The notes beneath the pieces were generated by a model, which saw nothing but the letters and a program-made list of their open reading frames with translations, made no database searches and was not told the origin of the DNA. The position numbers and the translations under genes were made by a program. From Chloroflexota bacterium (GTDB lineage Bacteria > Chloroflexota > Chloroflexia > Chloroflexales > Roseiflexaceae), in NCBI GenBank assembly GCA_030550675.1, contig JAUQOW010000003.1, positions 1-50,844 of the forward strand: a stretch of 50,844 nucleotides of DNA, written 5' to 3'. Positions 1 through 8,909 of this stretch are shown here, one piece after another; position 1 is the first letter of the stretch, and each line of letters starts with the position of its first letter.

Positions 1-23
1 CAGCGCGTAGTGTGGAGGTCTCT

Positions 24-404
24 ATGGCGACCATCCTGGTTGCTGATGATTTTCTTGAAAACCGTGACATCTTGTGCAGGATGCTGGAACTTGTCGGACA
101 TCGGGCAGTAAGCGCCGCCAATGGTCAGGAAGCCCTCGAACTCGCGCAGGTCCATCACCCCGACGTTATTCTGATGGATCTGTCAATGCCGGTATTGGAT
201 GGATGGGAGGCAACAGCCCGAATCAAGGCGCACGATGGACTGCGCCGTATTCCGGTGCTCGCCATTACAGGACACGTGACGCCGCACGAACTGCAACGCG
301 CCTTCGAAGCAGGATGCGTTGATTACATTGCAAAGCCAATCGATTTCGAGCGCCTGATTGGAAAATTGACCACTCTCCTGAACGATGGGCGGGATGGTCA
401 GTAG
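24..404 (+). CDS. Stand-alone response regulator receiver domain (CheY-like)
   Basis: MATILVADDFLENRD...DVILMDLSMPVLDGWEA...PVLAITGH...DYIAKPID: acidic pocket, phospho-Asp and K of the KP motif; no output domain; GGAGGT upstream of ATG at 24. Confidence 0.93.
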   Translation: MATILVADDFLENRDILCRMLELVGHRAVSAANGQEALELAQVHHPDVILMDLSMPVLDGWEATARIKAHDGLRRIPVLAITGHVTPHELQRAFEAGCVDYIAKPIDFERLIGKLTTLLNDGRDGQ

Positions 405-406
405 GG

Positions 407-423
407 GCAGGTCGCAGACCTGC
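407..423. terminator. Stem-loop GCAGGTC-GCA-GACCTGC between convergent genes, possibly part of a palindromic repeat
   Basis: Perfect 7-bp arms with 3-nt loop directly after the TAG at 402-404; convergent gene ends at 453. Confidence 0.5.
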
Positions 424-452
424 CTGGCCCCCAGCCACCGAATCAGTCGCCC

Positions 453-1820
453 TCAGCGCTGCATTAGAACAACCGACGCCTCATCTACCGCATTTGCCGC
501 GATCACCCGTTGCATGAACAGCGCCGAGTCCTTCGGAATGCGGCGCTGGGTTGCATAATCCACGTAAACGATCCCGAATCGTCGGCTATAGCCAAAAGCC
601 CACTCGAAGTTGTCCATCAACGACCAGACAAAGTAGCCGCGCAGCGGAACGCCAGTTGCGATAGCGTCGTGGCACGCCGAAAGATGACGTGCAATGTAGC
701 GCACCCGATTCGGGTCGTGAACGCCGCCATCGGGCGAGACTTCGTCCGGGTAGGCAGCGCCGTTTTCGGTGATGTACAGCGTCGCTGGCGCGTAGTCCTG
801 GTGCAATCGCTCCAGCAATCGGCGTAACGAGTCAGGGTGGACTTCCCAGTCCATCTGGGTGTACTCGCCATCCGGTCGTTCGTGCGCATATCTGAGACCG
901 CCAGCCTGCGGGTCGTCACGAATGACGGCGCGCGAGTAGTAGTTCACCCCCAGAAAATCAAGCGGCGCAGCGATGATGCGCATGTCATCGTTCTGCACTG
1001 GCGGCGACTGCCCCATCTGCGCGTAGAGTTCGAGCATATCGGCGGGATAGGCGCCACGGTAGAGCGGGTCGAGAAACCAGCGATTGAAAAAGCCATCGTA
1101 GCGCCGCGCGGCTGCGCGATCCGCGTTGCTGTCGCTCGCCGGATCGGCGGGCGAGAAGTTGAGAGTGATGCCTGCCTGCACATCGGAGCGGGCGGCGCGA
1201 ATAGCGGCAATCGCCAGCCCATGACCGAGGAGCAGGTGGTGCGCTGCCGCAAGCGCCGGTCCTTTCTTCCGCCCCGGCGCGTGGTCGCCAGTCCAGTAAC
1301 CGAGGAACGCCGAACACCACGGTTCGTTGAGCGTGATCCAGCGCTTCACGCGATCCCCCAGGCGGCGCACCACTACATCGGTGTAGTCAGCAAACGCATA
1401 CGCGGTGGCGCGCGCGGGCCATCCGCCAGCGTCTTCGAGCGCCTGCGGCAGATCCCAGTGATAGAGCGTTACGAAGGGTTGAATGTCAGCTTCCAGCAAG
1501 CCATCCACAAGGCGGTCGTAGAAATCGAGACCGGCGAGATTGATCGCTCCTGCGCCCTGTGGAAGAACGCGGGGCCAGGCGATGGAAAACCGGTATGCCT
1601 GAAAGCCGAGCGATTTCATCAGTGCGATGTCGTCGCGCCAGCGATGGTAGTGATCACATGCCGGGTCGCCAGTGTCGCCATTGAGCACGTTTCCCGGCGT
1701 GGCGCAGAACCGGTCCCAGATCGACTCGCCGCGTCCGTCTTCACGGGTCGCTCCTTCGATTTGAAAGGCGGCTGTCGCCGCGCCCCAAAGAAAACCATCG
1801 GGAAAGCGTCGTACTGCCAT
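453..1820 (-). CDS. Glycoside hydrolase family 1 beta-glucosidase
   Basis: FPDGFLWGAATAAFQIEGA N-terminus, TLNEP acid/base motif, YITENG nucleophile motif; ATG at 1820 preferred over the ORF-track start. Confidence 0.95.
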   Translation of the reverse strand: MAVRRFPDGFLWGAATAAFQIEGATREDGRGESIWDRFCATPGNVLNGDTGDPACDHYHRWRDDIALMKSLGFQAYRFSIAWPRVLPQGAGAINLAGLDFYDRLVDGLLEADIQPFVTLYHWDLPQALEDAGGWPARATAYAFADYTDVVVRRLGDRVKRWITLNEPWCSAFLGYWTGDHAPGRKKGPALAAAHHLLLGHGLAIAAIRAARSDVQAGITLNFSPADPASDSNADRAAARRYDGFFNRWFLDPLYRGAYPADMLELYAQMGQSPPVQNDDMRIIAAPLDFLGVNYYSRAVIRDDPQAGGLRYAHERPDGEYTQMDWEVHPDSLRRLLERLHQDYAPATLYITENGAAYPDEVSPDGGVHDPNRVRYIARHLSACHDAIATGVPLRGYFVWSLMDNFEWAFGYSRRFGIVYVDYATQRRIPKDSALFMQRVIAANAVDEASVVLMQR

Positions 1821-1866
1821 AATGAGGCATCCTTTGCAAGCCTGAACGTCATCCAGACCCGCGCTG

Positions 1867-3117
1867 TCAGAGAAGCCCGTAATATTCATCGATGTCGCGC
1901 TGATAGGCGTCCACGGCGCCATCGAGCACTTCCTGCTGCGTCACAGTGCGTCCCAGCGCCGAGGACTCCAGAATGGCGAAGGCGCACGCCAGGTCGCGCA
2001 ACCCTTCCTCGCCGCTGGTCTCCGGATCGGCGCCGCGCTCAATCGCGCGCAGCCAGTCGAGGTTCTGAATGGCGCAGGGATCCGTCAGTCCGAGCGGGAA
2101 GAACTGCTCACGCTCAGCGGGCGTCATGCCCTGCTCGAAGGTCTCGTCCAGCGGCAGGCGTTCGCCGTCCGCCGTCACAATCCATCCGCCGCGAATGACC
2201 CCTTTGCTGCCAATGACGGCTGGCGCGCCGTCGATTGTCAGTTCCTCCGGCGAACCAGCCCAGCTCCACCACAACTGCCCAATGGCGCCGCGTTCGAACT
2301 GAAGGGTCGCCATATAGGTGTCATCGACATCCGCCTGCACCTGATCAATGACGTTGCCCTGCGGGTCGCGCAGATACCGCACTGGCGCAAAGGTGCGCGC
2401 AACGGCGCTCACTGCGGCGATTTCACCGACCACATAGCGCTGGAAGTGCATCTGATGCACCCCAATATCAATACTTCCGCCGCCGCCGCCGAGCAGTTTC
2501 GTGTGACGCCACGGCGTTTCTGCAACAACTCGATCCGGCGACCAGAGTCCGCCGAGGAACCCCATCACCGAGATCTGCGGCTCGCCGATTAATCCCTGGC
2601 GCACTGCCCACGCCATCGCGCGCACACTACGCGCCTGACGCACATTCTCGAACACGCCAAACGTGACCCCGCGCGCCTTTGCCGCTGCAACCATCTTTTT
2701 CGCAGCGCGCACCGAAATCGCCAGCGGCTTCTGCGACAGCAGATGCAACCCGGCGTCGATGGCGGCAAGCCCCACCTGATGGTGCAGCGCCAGCGTCGTC
2801 AGATCATTGATCGCATCCACCTTGCCTGATGCGATCAGGTCGCGGTAGTCGGTATAGACGGCGACCTCCACATCGTCGTGGATATCGGAGACATACGTAT
2901 GCGGCGCCGCCAGCGGATCGCCGGTCGCCGGGTCGAGCACCGGCGGACGGGGAGGCGGTCCTTCGCCGCGTTTACGGAACATGAGCGCATCTTCGACCCG
3001 GCGCGCACACAGGGCGGTAATGCGAAACGTGTCGATCCCCAACCGGCGGAGTTGCAGATATCCCTGGAGATGGGCGTTCAGGATTCGCCCGCAGCCAACG
3101 ATGCCAATCCGTATCAT
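1867..3117 (-). CDS. Gfo/Idh/MocA family oxidoreductase
   Basis: MIRIGIVGCGRI nucleotide-binding motif, SQKPLA (EKP-like), GGGGSIDIGVHQ. Confidence 0.9.
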   Translation of the reverse strand: MIRIGIVGCGRILNAHLQGYLQLRRLGIDTFRITALCARRVEDALMFRKRGEGPPPRPPVLDPATGDPLAAPHTYVSDIHDDVEVAVYTDYRDLIASGKVDAINDLTTLALHHQVGLAAIDAGLHLLSQKPLAISVRAAKKMVAAAKARGVTFGVFENVRQARSVRAMAWAVRQGLIGEPQISVMGFLGGLWSPDRVVAETPWRHTKLLGGGGGSIDIGVHQMHFQRYVVGEIAAVSAVARTFAPVRYLRDPQGNVIDQVQADVDDTYMATLQFERGAIGQLWWSWAGSPEELTIDGAPAVIGSKGVIRGGWIVTADGERLPLDETFEQGMTPAEREQFFPLGLTDPCAIQNLDWLRAIERGADPETSGEEGLRDLACAFAILESSALGRTVTQQEVLDGAVDAYQRDIDEYYGLL

Positions 3118-4976
3118 GGCGTCTGCTCCTGAGCGGTATAGCGGGCGCGCAGGCGCTCCAGCCGCGCCACGCTGTCGGACAACCCGCCAAGGCGGTTGCG
3201 CGCCAGCCAGAGACGTTCGTATTCGCGGATGATTTCGCGCATGTCATCATTCAGCAACCGACGCCGCGGCAAAGCGCCAGCGCCATCGGGCTGGGTCAAC
3301 AACTGCCCCAGGCGACAGGCATGCCGCAACAGGCGCACGGTATTGTCGAACTCCTGGAGAATAAGCGAAGCGTCGGGGCGGGTCATGCGCTCAGCGGCGA
3401 TCGGCTGGATCGCTGCGTCGATCGCATCGAGCGCGCGGTCGAAATCGAGCGGCGGCAGGGCGGACGGACTGGCGACCGACGGCGATTGCAATACCCAGAA
3501 CAGCACCGACGAGTTCGGCGGTTCATATCCGACCGCGCGGTACACATTCCCCAGGTCATATGCCACCTTTCCCATCGCGCCAGTCGGGTCAGTGAACGCA
3601 TGGCGACTGACCGCCGCCTGAACGTCCATATCGCGGTTAGCGGCGTATGCCCAGGCGAATGCCGCGCCGACAGCAAACCCCAGAAAACTCACGGGCAACA
3701 CCTGCCAGTGCCCCATGTCACCCCAGTCGGTGATCAGGTAGCCGATGGCGCCGTGCTTCAATCCATTCTCGGCTGCATTGCGCAGATTCCCCAGCGCATT
3801 GTCGGTGCGTCCGGCAATGCTCTGCCACGACGACGTGCCGGGGCAGACATAGAACGGAATGCCTGCTGCGGCATAACGGGCGCAGTTGCGGTCGAAAGGA
3901 TGATCGGCTTCATACCCCCATTCGAGCGCAATGACATCACGCGGCAATTCGCCGATCAGTTCCGGGTGATTGTTAACGATGTCGCCCCAGAACATCATCG
4001 TGCGCCCGTGCTGTTTCACCGCATCGTAGAGTTTGAGCAGAAAATCGAGGTAGACCCGCCCGATGCCGCGCTGTGCGCAGGCGTCCTTGCTGCGCCCCTG
4101 ACCAAGATCGAAGGTTTCATCGCAGCCGACATTGAACAGGCGGCTGGAGAAATGCGGCAGCAGTTCATCGTACAGGCTGCGGATCAATTCAATGCTGCCC
4201 GGATCTTCCGGCGCCAGGCTGAACGGTCCCTGCATCACCCCCCACGGCGCCTGAAACTCGCCGTGGACTTCGGCGAGCGCCGCGTAGCGTGGGTGGATGA
4301 GCCAGCGGTGCATATGCCCGAACGAGTTCTGGTTGGGCACGAGATCAATGAACCGCTCTTTGCAATATGCATCGAGTGTCAGCGCCTCTTCGCCGGTCAG
4401 CGGTGACGCGCGCGCCCATACATCGGGATGGTTGCGGTAGGCGAAGGTATGCTCGGTGTAGAGCTGCACCTGATTGATCTTCCATCCCGCCAGCATATCG
4501 ATCAGCATGAACAGGGTTTCCATCTTTGGAACCTTGTCGCGGCTGATATCGATCATCACCCCACGCGCGGCAAAATCAGGGTAGTCGTTGATATGCAGGC
4601 AGGGAAAAGTGCGTCCGGTTTGCTCCACGATCTGGATCAGGGTGCAGACGCCGTAGAAGATGCCAGCCGTGGTTGGCGCTTCGATCAGGATGCCGCCGTC
4701 CTTGATGGTCAAAATATATCCCTGCGGATGGCTGGCGCTGTCGCCGGTCACCCGCAGCGTGGCGCCGATCTCTCCCGGAGGACCTTCTGGCGTCGCGGTC
4801 AGTTCCCACTCGACGCCAGCGTGGGCGCGCAGCGCACGTTGCAGGCGGCGCGCCGCAAACAGCAGGTCTCCCGGCGCAGCGCCCTGCAGCAGAATGCGCT
4901 GCGCCGATGTCGCCACATACGCCCCTGGCAGGAAGGTCAACGACTGCGGCATCGGAAGGAGCGAAAGATGGTCCAT
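3114..4976 (-). CDS. Glycoside hydrolase family 20-like beta-N-acetylhexosaminidase
   Basis: GVMIDISRDKVPKMETL, FNVGCDETFDLG with D-E pair, TMMFWGDIV; ATG at 4976; 4-bp overlap with downstream gene. Confidence 0.85.
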   Translation of the reverse strand: MDHLSLLPMPQSLTFLPGAYVATSAQRILLQGAAPGDLLFAARRLQRALRAHAGVEWELTATPEGPPGEIGATLRVTGDSASHPQGYILTIKDGGILIEAPTTAGIFYGVCTLIQIVEQTGRTFPCLHINDYPDFAARGVMIDISRDKVPKMETLFMLIDMLAGWKINQVQLYTEHTFAYRNHPDVWARASPLTGEEALTLDAYCKERFIDLVPNQNSFGHMHRWLIHPRYAALAEVHGEFQAPWGVMQGPFSLAPEDPGSIELIRSLYDELLPHFSSRLFNVGCDETFDLGQGRSKDACAQRGIGRVYLDFLLKLYDAVKQHGRTMMFWGDIVNNHPELIGELPRDVIALEWGYEADHPFDRNCARYAAAGIPFYVCPGTSSWQSIAGRTDNALGNLRNAAENGLKHGAIGYLITDWGDMGHWQVLPVSFLGFAVGAAFAWAYAANRDMDVQAAVSRHAFTDPTGAMGKVAYDLGNVYRAVGYEPPNSSVLFWVLQSPSVASPSALPPLDFDRALDAIDAAIQPIAAERMTRPDASLILQEFDNTVRLLRHACRLGQLLTQPDGAGALPRRRLLNDDMREIIREYERLWLARNRLGGLSDSVARLERLRARYTAQEQTP

Positions 4977-5004
4977 ACGCCTCCTCTTGCACCATTCCTC
5001 ACAA

Positions 5005-5062
5005 AGGTTGACACAAAGACGCAAAGCTTCACGATCAATATGACGCACCTTTGCGTCTTTGC
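5005..5062. repeat. Dispersed repeat AAGGTTGACACAAAGACGCAAAG followed by an inverted copy of its core
   Basis: CAAAGACGCAAAG at 5015-5027 and CTTTGCGTCTTTG at 5050-5062 are perfect reverse complements; 23-nt unit recurs at 19458-19480 with 2 mismatches. Confidence 0.75.
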
Positions 5063-5091
5063 GCCTTTGCGTCAGCTTTGCTGAAAACTCT

Positions 5092-6132
5092 CTACGTCAA
5101 CAATGTCATTGGCAGCGGCAGCGACACGGCGCGCCCTTCGGCAGCAGAAATGATGCCCGCCTCCAGCACCTCCTGCGCCATCAAGCCGACGTCGGCGCTG
5201 CACAGACCGGTGATCGGCTTGCCGGACCGGATATGACCCAGGAAGTACTCCGCGCTGTTGCGCATACCGACCGGCGGTTCCGGCACGTCGAGGCGAACGC
5301 CGTTGCGATGCTCGCGGTCCGCCAGCCATAGTTCTTTACCGTGCTCACGGATATGAATGGTTCCCTCACTGCCATAGATCATCGGCTCGTAGCTGGTCAT
5401 ATCGCCGACCTGCGTCCACGATGCAGTCGCCGTGCTGATGGCGCGCGCGTGCTGCATGACAATGACTGCATTATCTTCCGCTGGCAGATCGGGCTTCCAC
5501 AGGCGTCCCGTCATCGCCGTGACGCGCGACGGCAACCCGAGCAGCGCGCAGGTCAGCGCCGCGCCGTAGCAGCAGTAATCCATCAGCGCGCCAGCGCCAT
5601 TGCGTCGCGGGTCGTAGAGCCACTCACAGAAAAAGGGCGAGCAGCCAAGTTCACGCGGTCCAATGTGGGCAGCGCGATAGTTGACCTGCCAGACCTGACC
5701 GATGCGCCCTTCGGCGATCAGGTTCAACGCGTGCTGCACCGCGGGCCACCACATAATGGGCCAGTTGACCATCAACTGAACGCCAGCCGCCGCAGCAGCG
5801 CCGCGCATGCGCGCCGCATCGGCATACGTCGCCGCCATTGGCTTCTCAACCATAACGTGCAGCCCACGCTCCGCCGCCATTTCGGTCAACTCTGCGCCGC
5901 GCAGATTGTCGCTGAAGACATACACTGCGTCGAGTTTGACCGCATCAAGCATGTTGCTGTAGTCGTCGAACACCTGCTCACACCCCAATGATCTGATATG
6001 CTCGCGCAGCGCCGGGTTGGGGTCTGCTGCCGCCACCAGCACGCCGTCGTCGCAATTTGCCAGGTCCCGGAGGTTCCCCCATACGTGGTCGTGGGTTAGC
6101 CCCAGCACACCGACCCGTAGTTTGTCCGCCAT
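5092..6132 (-). CDS. Gfo/Idh/MocA family oxidoreductase
   Basis: MADKLRVGVLGLTHDHVWGN, VMVEKPMA. Confidence 0.88.
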   Translation of the reverse strand: MADKLRVGVLGLTHDHVWGNLRDLANCDDGVLVAAADPNPALREHIRSLGCEQVFDDYSNMLDAVKLDAVYVFSDNLRGAELTEMAAERGLHVMVEKPMAATYADAARMRGAAAAAGVQLMVNWPIMWWPAVQHALNLIAEGRIGQVWQVNYRAAHIGPRELGCSPFFCEWLYDPRRNGAGALMDYCCYGAALTCALLGLPSRVTAMTGRLWKPDLPAEDNAVIVMQHARAISTATASWTQVGDMTSYEPMIYGSEGTIHIREHGKELWLADREHRNGVRLDVPEPPVGMRNSAEYFLGHIRSGKPITGLCSADVGLMAQEVLEAGIISAAEGRAVSLPLPMTLLT

Positions 6133-6267
6133 GGTTTGCTCCTTCTACCGCAGTACTCAAGCAGAGTTGACGAAAAGATGTCAGAACGCAACGTTGCGCA
6201 ATCAAACTCAGCGCCTTCGCGCCTTTGCATGAGCCTTTCAGAGAAATCCGCCCGTCATCGCGTTTGT

Positions 6268-8775
6268 TTAGCGCCCTGCATCGCGCGCTGCGGCGCGCGC
6301 ATACGGTTCGAGCGCCGCCAGAATGCGCTCACGATCCATTGCCGGAATGAAAAAGGCGCGGTCATCACGCACAATGCGCCCCTCTGCTGCAAATGCCGCC
6401 ACTTCGTCCTCGTGCATGATCAGGTCCGCCGCCAGCAACCGCCCATCGCCGAGGTCCGCACCCGCCGCCGACTGCTTCAAGCGCGCGTCGAGCGCCAGAA
6501 TCTGATCGCGCGTCAGGGAGTATGGCGTGGCGACGAGGAAGCTATGCGTGGCGCCAGTGTACCAGAGCGTCGTGTGGGGGAAAACGCGCTGGAACGTGTG
6601 GATAATGTCGCGGTAGTCGCGTTCCGAAAGGTCGTGGAACGGCAGCCACTGGATGAAGACGCCATCATGAGCAAGACGGTCTTTCACCATCGTGTAGAAC
6701 TCAAAGGTAAACAGCGCCCAGCTGCTGCTGTTAATCGGATGGGTGGCGTCGGCTGTGATGATGTCGTAGCGTTCGGCGCTGCGCAGGAGGTAATTTCGCC
6801 CATCCTCAATCGTGATCTGGAAGCCGGGACGATGAAGGATGCCCCGATTTTCGGCTTCGTAGAAACGCGCTGCTTCGACCTGTTCGGCAACCAGTTCGAC
6901 GGCGTGGATGCGCGGAATCGGATGAGTCGCCATCGCGCCTGAAGCGATGCCATTGCCGAAGCTGATCATCAGCGCATTCTGCGCATTGGGGCGCAAAAGC
7001 GCTGGCAGATGACCGAGGAGATGGAAGGCGCGCATACTATGTTTGTCGGTAGGGACCTCATTCCGTCCGTTGACAAACGACATCTTGAGCGGGGGATACT
7101 TAACCTCGAACACCGCAACGGTCGCGTCCACCCCTTCACGGTAGTACACCAGTTCCGGGATGACCCCTTCGCGGAACCCCAGGTAGACGCCCGGCGGCAG
7201 CAGCGCCGCTGCCAGCGCCGTCGCTCCCAACGCCCCTGCCAGACGCACCCGCGCGCCCCATACCGGTGACGCCATCAGCACGGCAGCGCCGCCGATCGCC
7301 AGATTGAGCGCCGCAAGCAGCAGAGAGGAGCGTTGCAGCCCAATCAGCGGAATGAAGACAAAACCTGCCATAAATGCGCCCAACGTCGCGCCAATGGTGT
7401 TGAGCGCATAGAGCCGTCCAATCCGCGACCCCACCGCCTCATCGGGGGCAACGGCGACATCTGCGGCGAAGGAAGCGGCGTACAAGCGCGCTGCGACCGG
7501 AAAGACCGCCCCCATAAGCAGCGTCGGGATGATCATAATCACGGCGGCGGCGAAGAACTCCGCCCACAGCGTGCCGAGAAAAGTGGTTCTGGCAGTGAAC
7601 ATGTCGAGCAGAGTCGGCATGCGCGCAAAAGCGTAAAGCGCAATCACCGCTCCCATTCCGATCCCAATCTGCAACCAGCCAAAAAGCGCCAGCGGCTGCA
7701 TATGCCGGTCGATCCGCCGTCCTATCCAGGCGCTGCCCGCCGCCAGCCCGATCAGAAACGTCACCAGCATGATGGTGAACGAATAAACGGCATTCAGACT
7801 GAAGATCGCCAGCGTGCGCGTCCACCCCACCTGATAGCCCAGCGCCGTAAACCCGGACAACGCATACCCGATCAGCGCCAGTCGCGCCGGGGTAAGCAGG
7901 GACGCTGCAGGTACGGCAGCAGAAAGCGCTGGCGTGGTCGCAACGGCGCCGTTATGCATGATGCGCCCGCCAGTCGCTGTTTCACTGGTCGTCTGGAGCG
8001 CCATCACAACGCGCCCGCCCGACGCGCGCTGCGCCGGTTTGCGCGCCGTGCGTTTCGGTTGGGGCGCTGCTGAGGGGACAGGCTGCGTTGACGCTGACGC
8101 AACGACGGGCGGCGCTTCCCGCCAGCGACGCGCCAGCCAGAATGCCGCGCCAGCCGCCGCCAGGTCCAACCCGCCGCCGAAGGAGAGCGACCCGTTAACG
8201 CCGAGCGCTGGGATCAGGATCAGCCCGGCAGCCAGCGCCCCCAGCACGCCGCCAAACGTGTTGACGGCATACAGCGCGCCGATCCTCCATCCGCGCTCCT
8301 GGCTGCGCGCCGCCAGCAACTGCGCCAGCGCTGGCAGCGTGCCTCCCATCAGAAACGTCGGCGGCGCGAGCGCCAGGGTGGCGAGCGCAGTGCGCACAGC
8401 GTTGTACGCGAAGAGATCCGGCTGGAGATGGCGCGCAATCCAGACATAGAGCTCGGTCAGTCCGGCAAACAGCGGCGGCGTGGCGAAGGCGAACAGCGCA
8501 ACGCCAATCTGTAACAGAGCGAAGAGGCGCAGGAGCGCTGCCGCTGGCGCTTCGGAGTTCTCACACCGCTTCAGGCGCGCCGTGATGTTGCCGAACACCC
8601 AACTGCCCAGCGCCAGCCCGCCCATAAAAGCGGTCAACACCGCGCTGGCAGCATACACACTGACGCCGAAACTGAGGCTGAGCAGGCGAAACCAGACGAC
8701 CTCGTAGATCAAGCCGCTCGCACCGCTCACAAAGAAGATCGCCAAGACCAGCCCGGTATGCTGCGCCTGCTTCAC
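6268..8775 (-). CDS. Multi-TM protein fused to a spermidine synthase-like methyltransferase-fold domain
   Basis: Two blocks of TM helices (FFVSGASGLIYEVVWFRLL...) and C-terminal ISFGNGIASGA / HAVELVAEQVEAARFY / IEDGRNYLL / DATHP. Confidence 0.88.
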   Translation of the reverse strand: MKQAQHTGLVLAIFFVSGASGLIYEVVWFRLLSLSFGVSVYAASAVLTAFMGGLALGSWVFGNITARLKRCENSEAPAAALLRLFALLQIGVALFAFATPPLFAGLTELYVWIARHLQPDLFAYNAVRTALATLALAPPTFLMGGTLPALAQLLAARSQERGWRIGALYAVNTFGGVLGALAAGLILIPALGVNGSLSFGGGLDLAAAGAAFWLARRWREAPPVVASASTQPVPSAAPQPKRTARKPAQRASGGRVVMALQTTSETATGGRIMHNGAVATTPALSAAVPAASLLTPARLALIGYALSGFTALGYQVGWTRTLAIFSLNAVYSFTIMLVTFLIGLAAGSAWIGRRIDRHMQPLALFGWLQIGIGMGAVIALYAFARMPTLLDMFTARTTFLGTLWAEFFAAAVIMIIPTLLMGAVFPVAARLYAASFAADVAVAPDEAVGSRIGRLYALNTIGATLGAFMAGFVFIPLIGLQRSSLLLAALNLAIGGAAVLMASPVWGARVRLAGALGATALAAALLPPGVYLGFREGVIPELVYYREGVDATVAVFEVKYPPLKMSFVNGRNEVPTDKHSMRAFHLLGHLPALLRPNAQNALMISFGNGIASGAMATHPIPRIHAVELVAEQVEAARFYEAENRGILHRPGFQITIEDGRNYLLRSAERYDIITADATHPINSSSWALFTFEFYTMVKDRLAHDGVFIQWLPFHDLSERDYRDIIHTFQRVFPHTTLWYTGATHSFLVATPYSLTRDQILALDARLKQSAAGADLGDGRLLAADLIMHEDEVAAFAAEGRIVRDDRAFFIPAMDRERILAALEPYARAAARDAGR

Positions 8776-8909
8776 GGATCACTCCCGCTTATTTGTAACA
8801 AAGGCGCTTCGCGCAACGCGCAGGCGTCACACAAAGCGCCCTGTTCGACACGTCAGCGCTCCGAACAGTTGCCCGCAGTGACGGGCATCTCTGCGGGCGA
8901 CGTCATGAC

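Noticed and set aside
837-2198. 453-aa plus-strand ORF antisense to GH1 and oxidoreductase genes
   Set aside because: Arg/Val-rich shadow ORF typical of GC-rich antisense frames; opposite strand has a full family match.
3321-4406. 361-aa plus-strand ORF antisense to GH20 gene
   Set aside because: No recognisable domain, lies wholly opposite a confident CDS.
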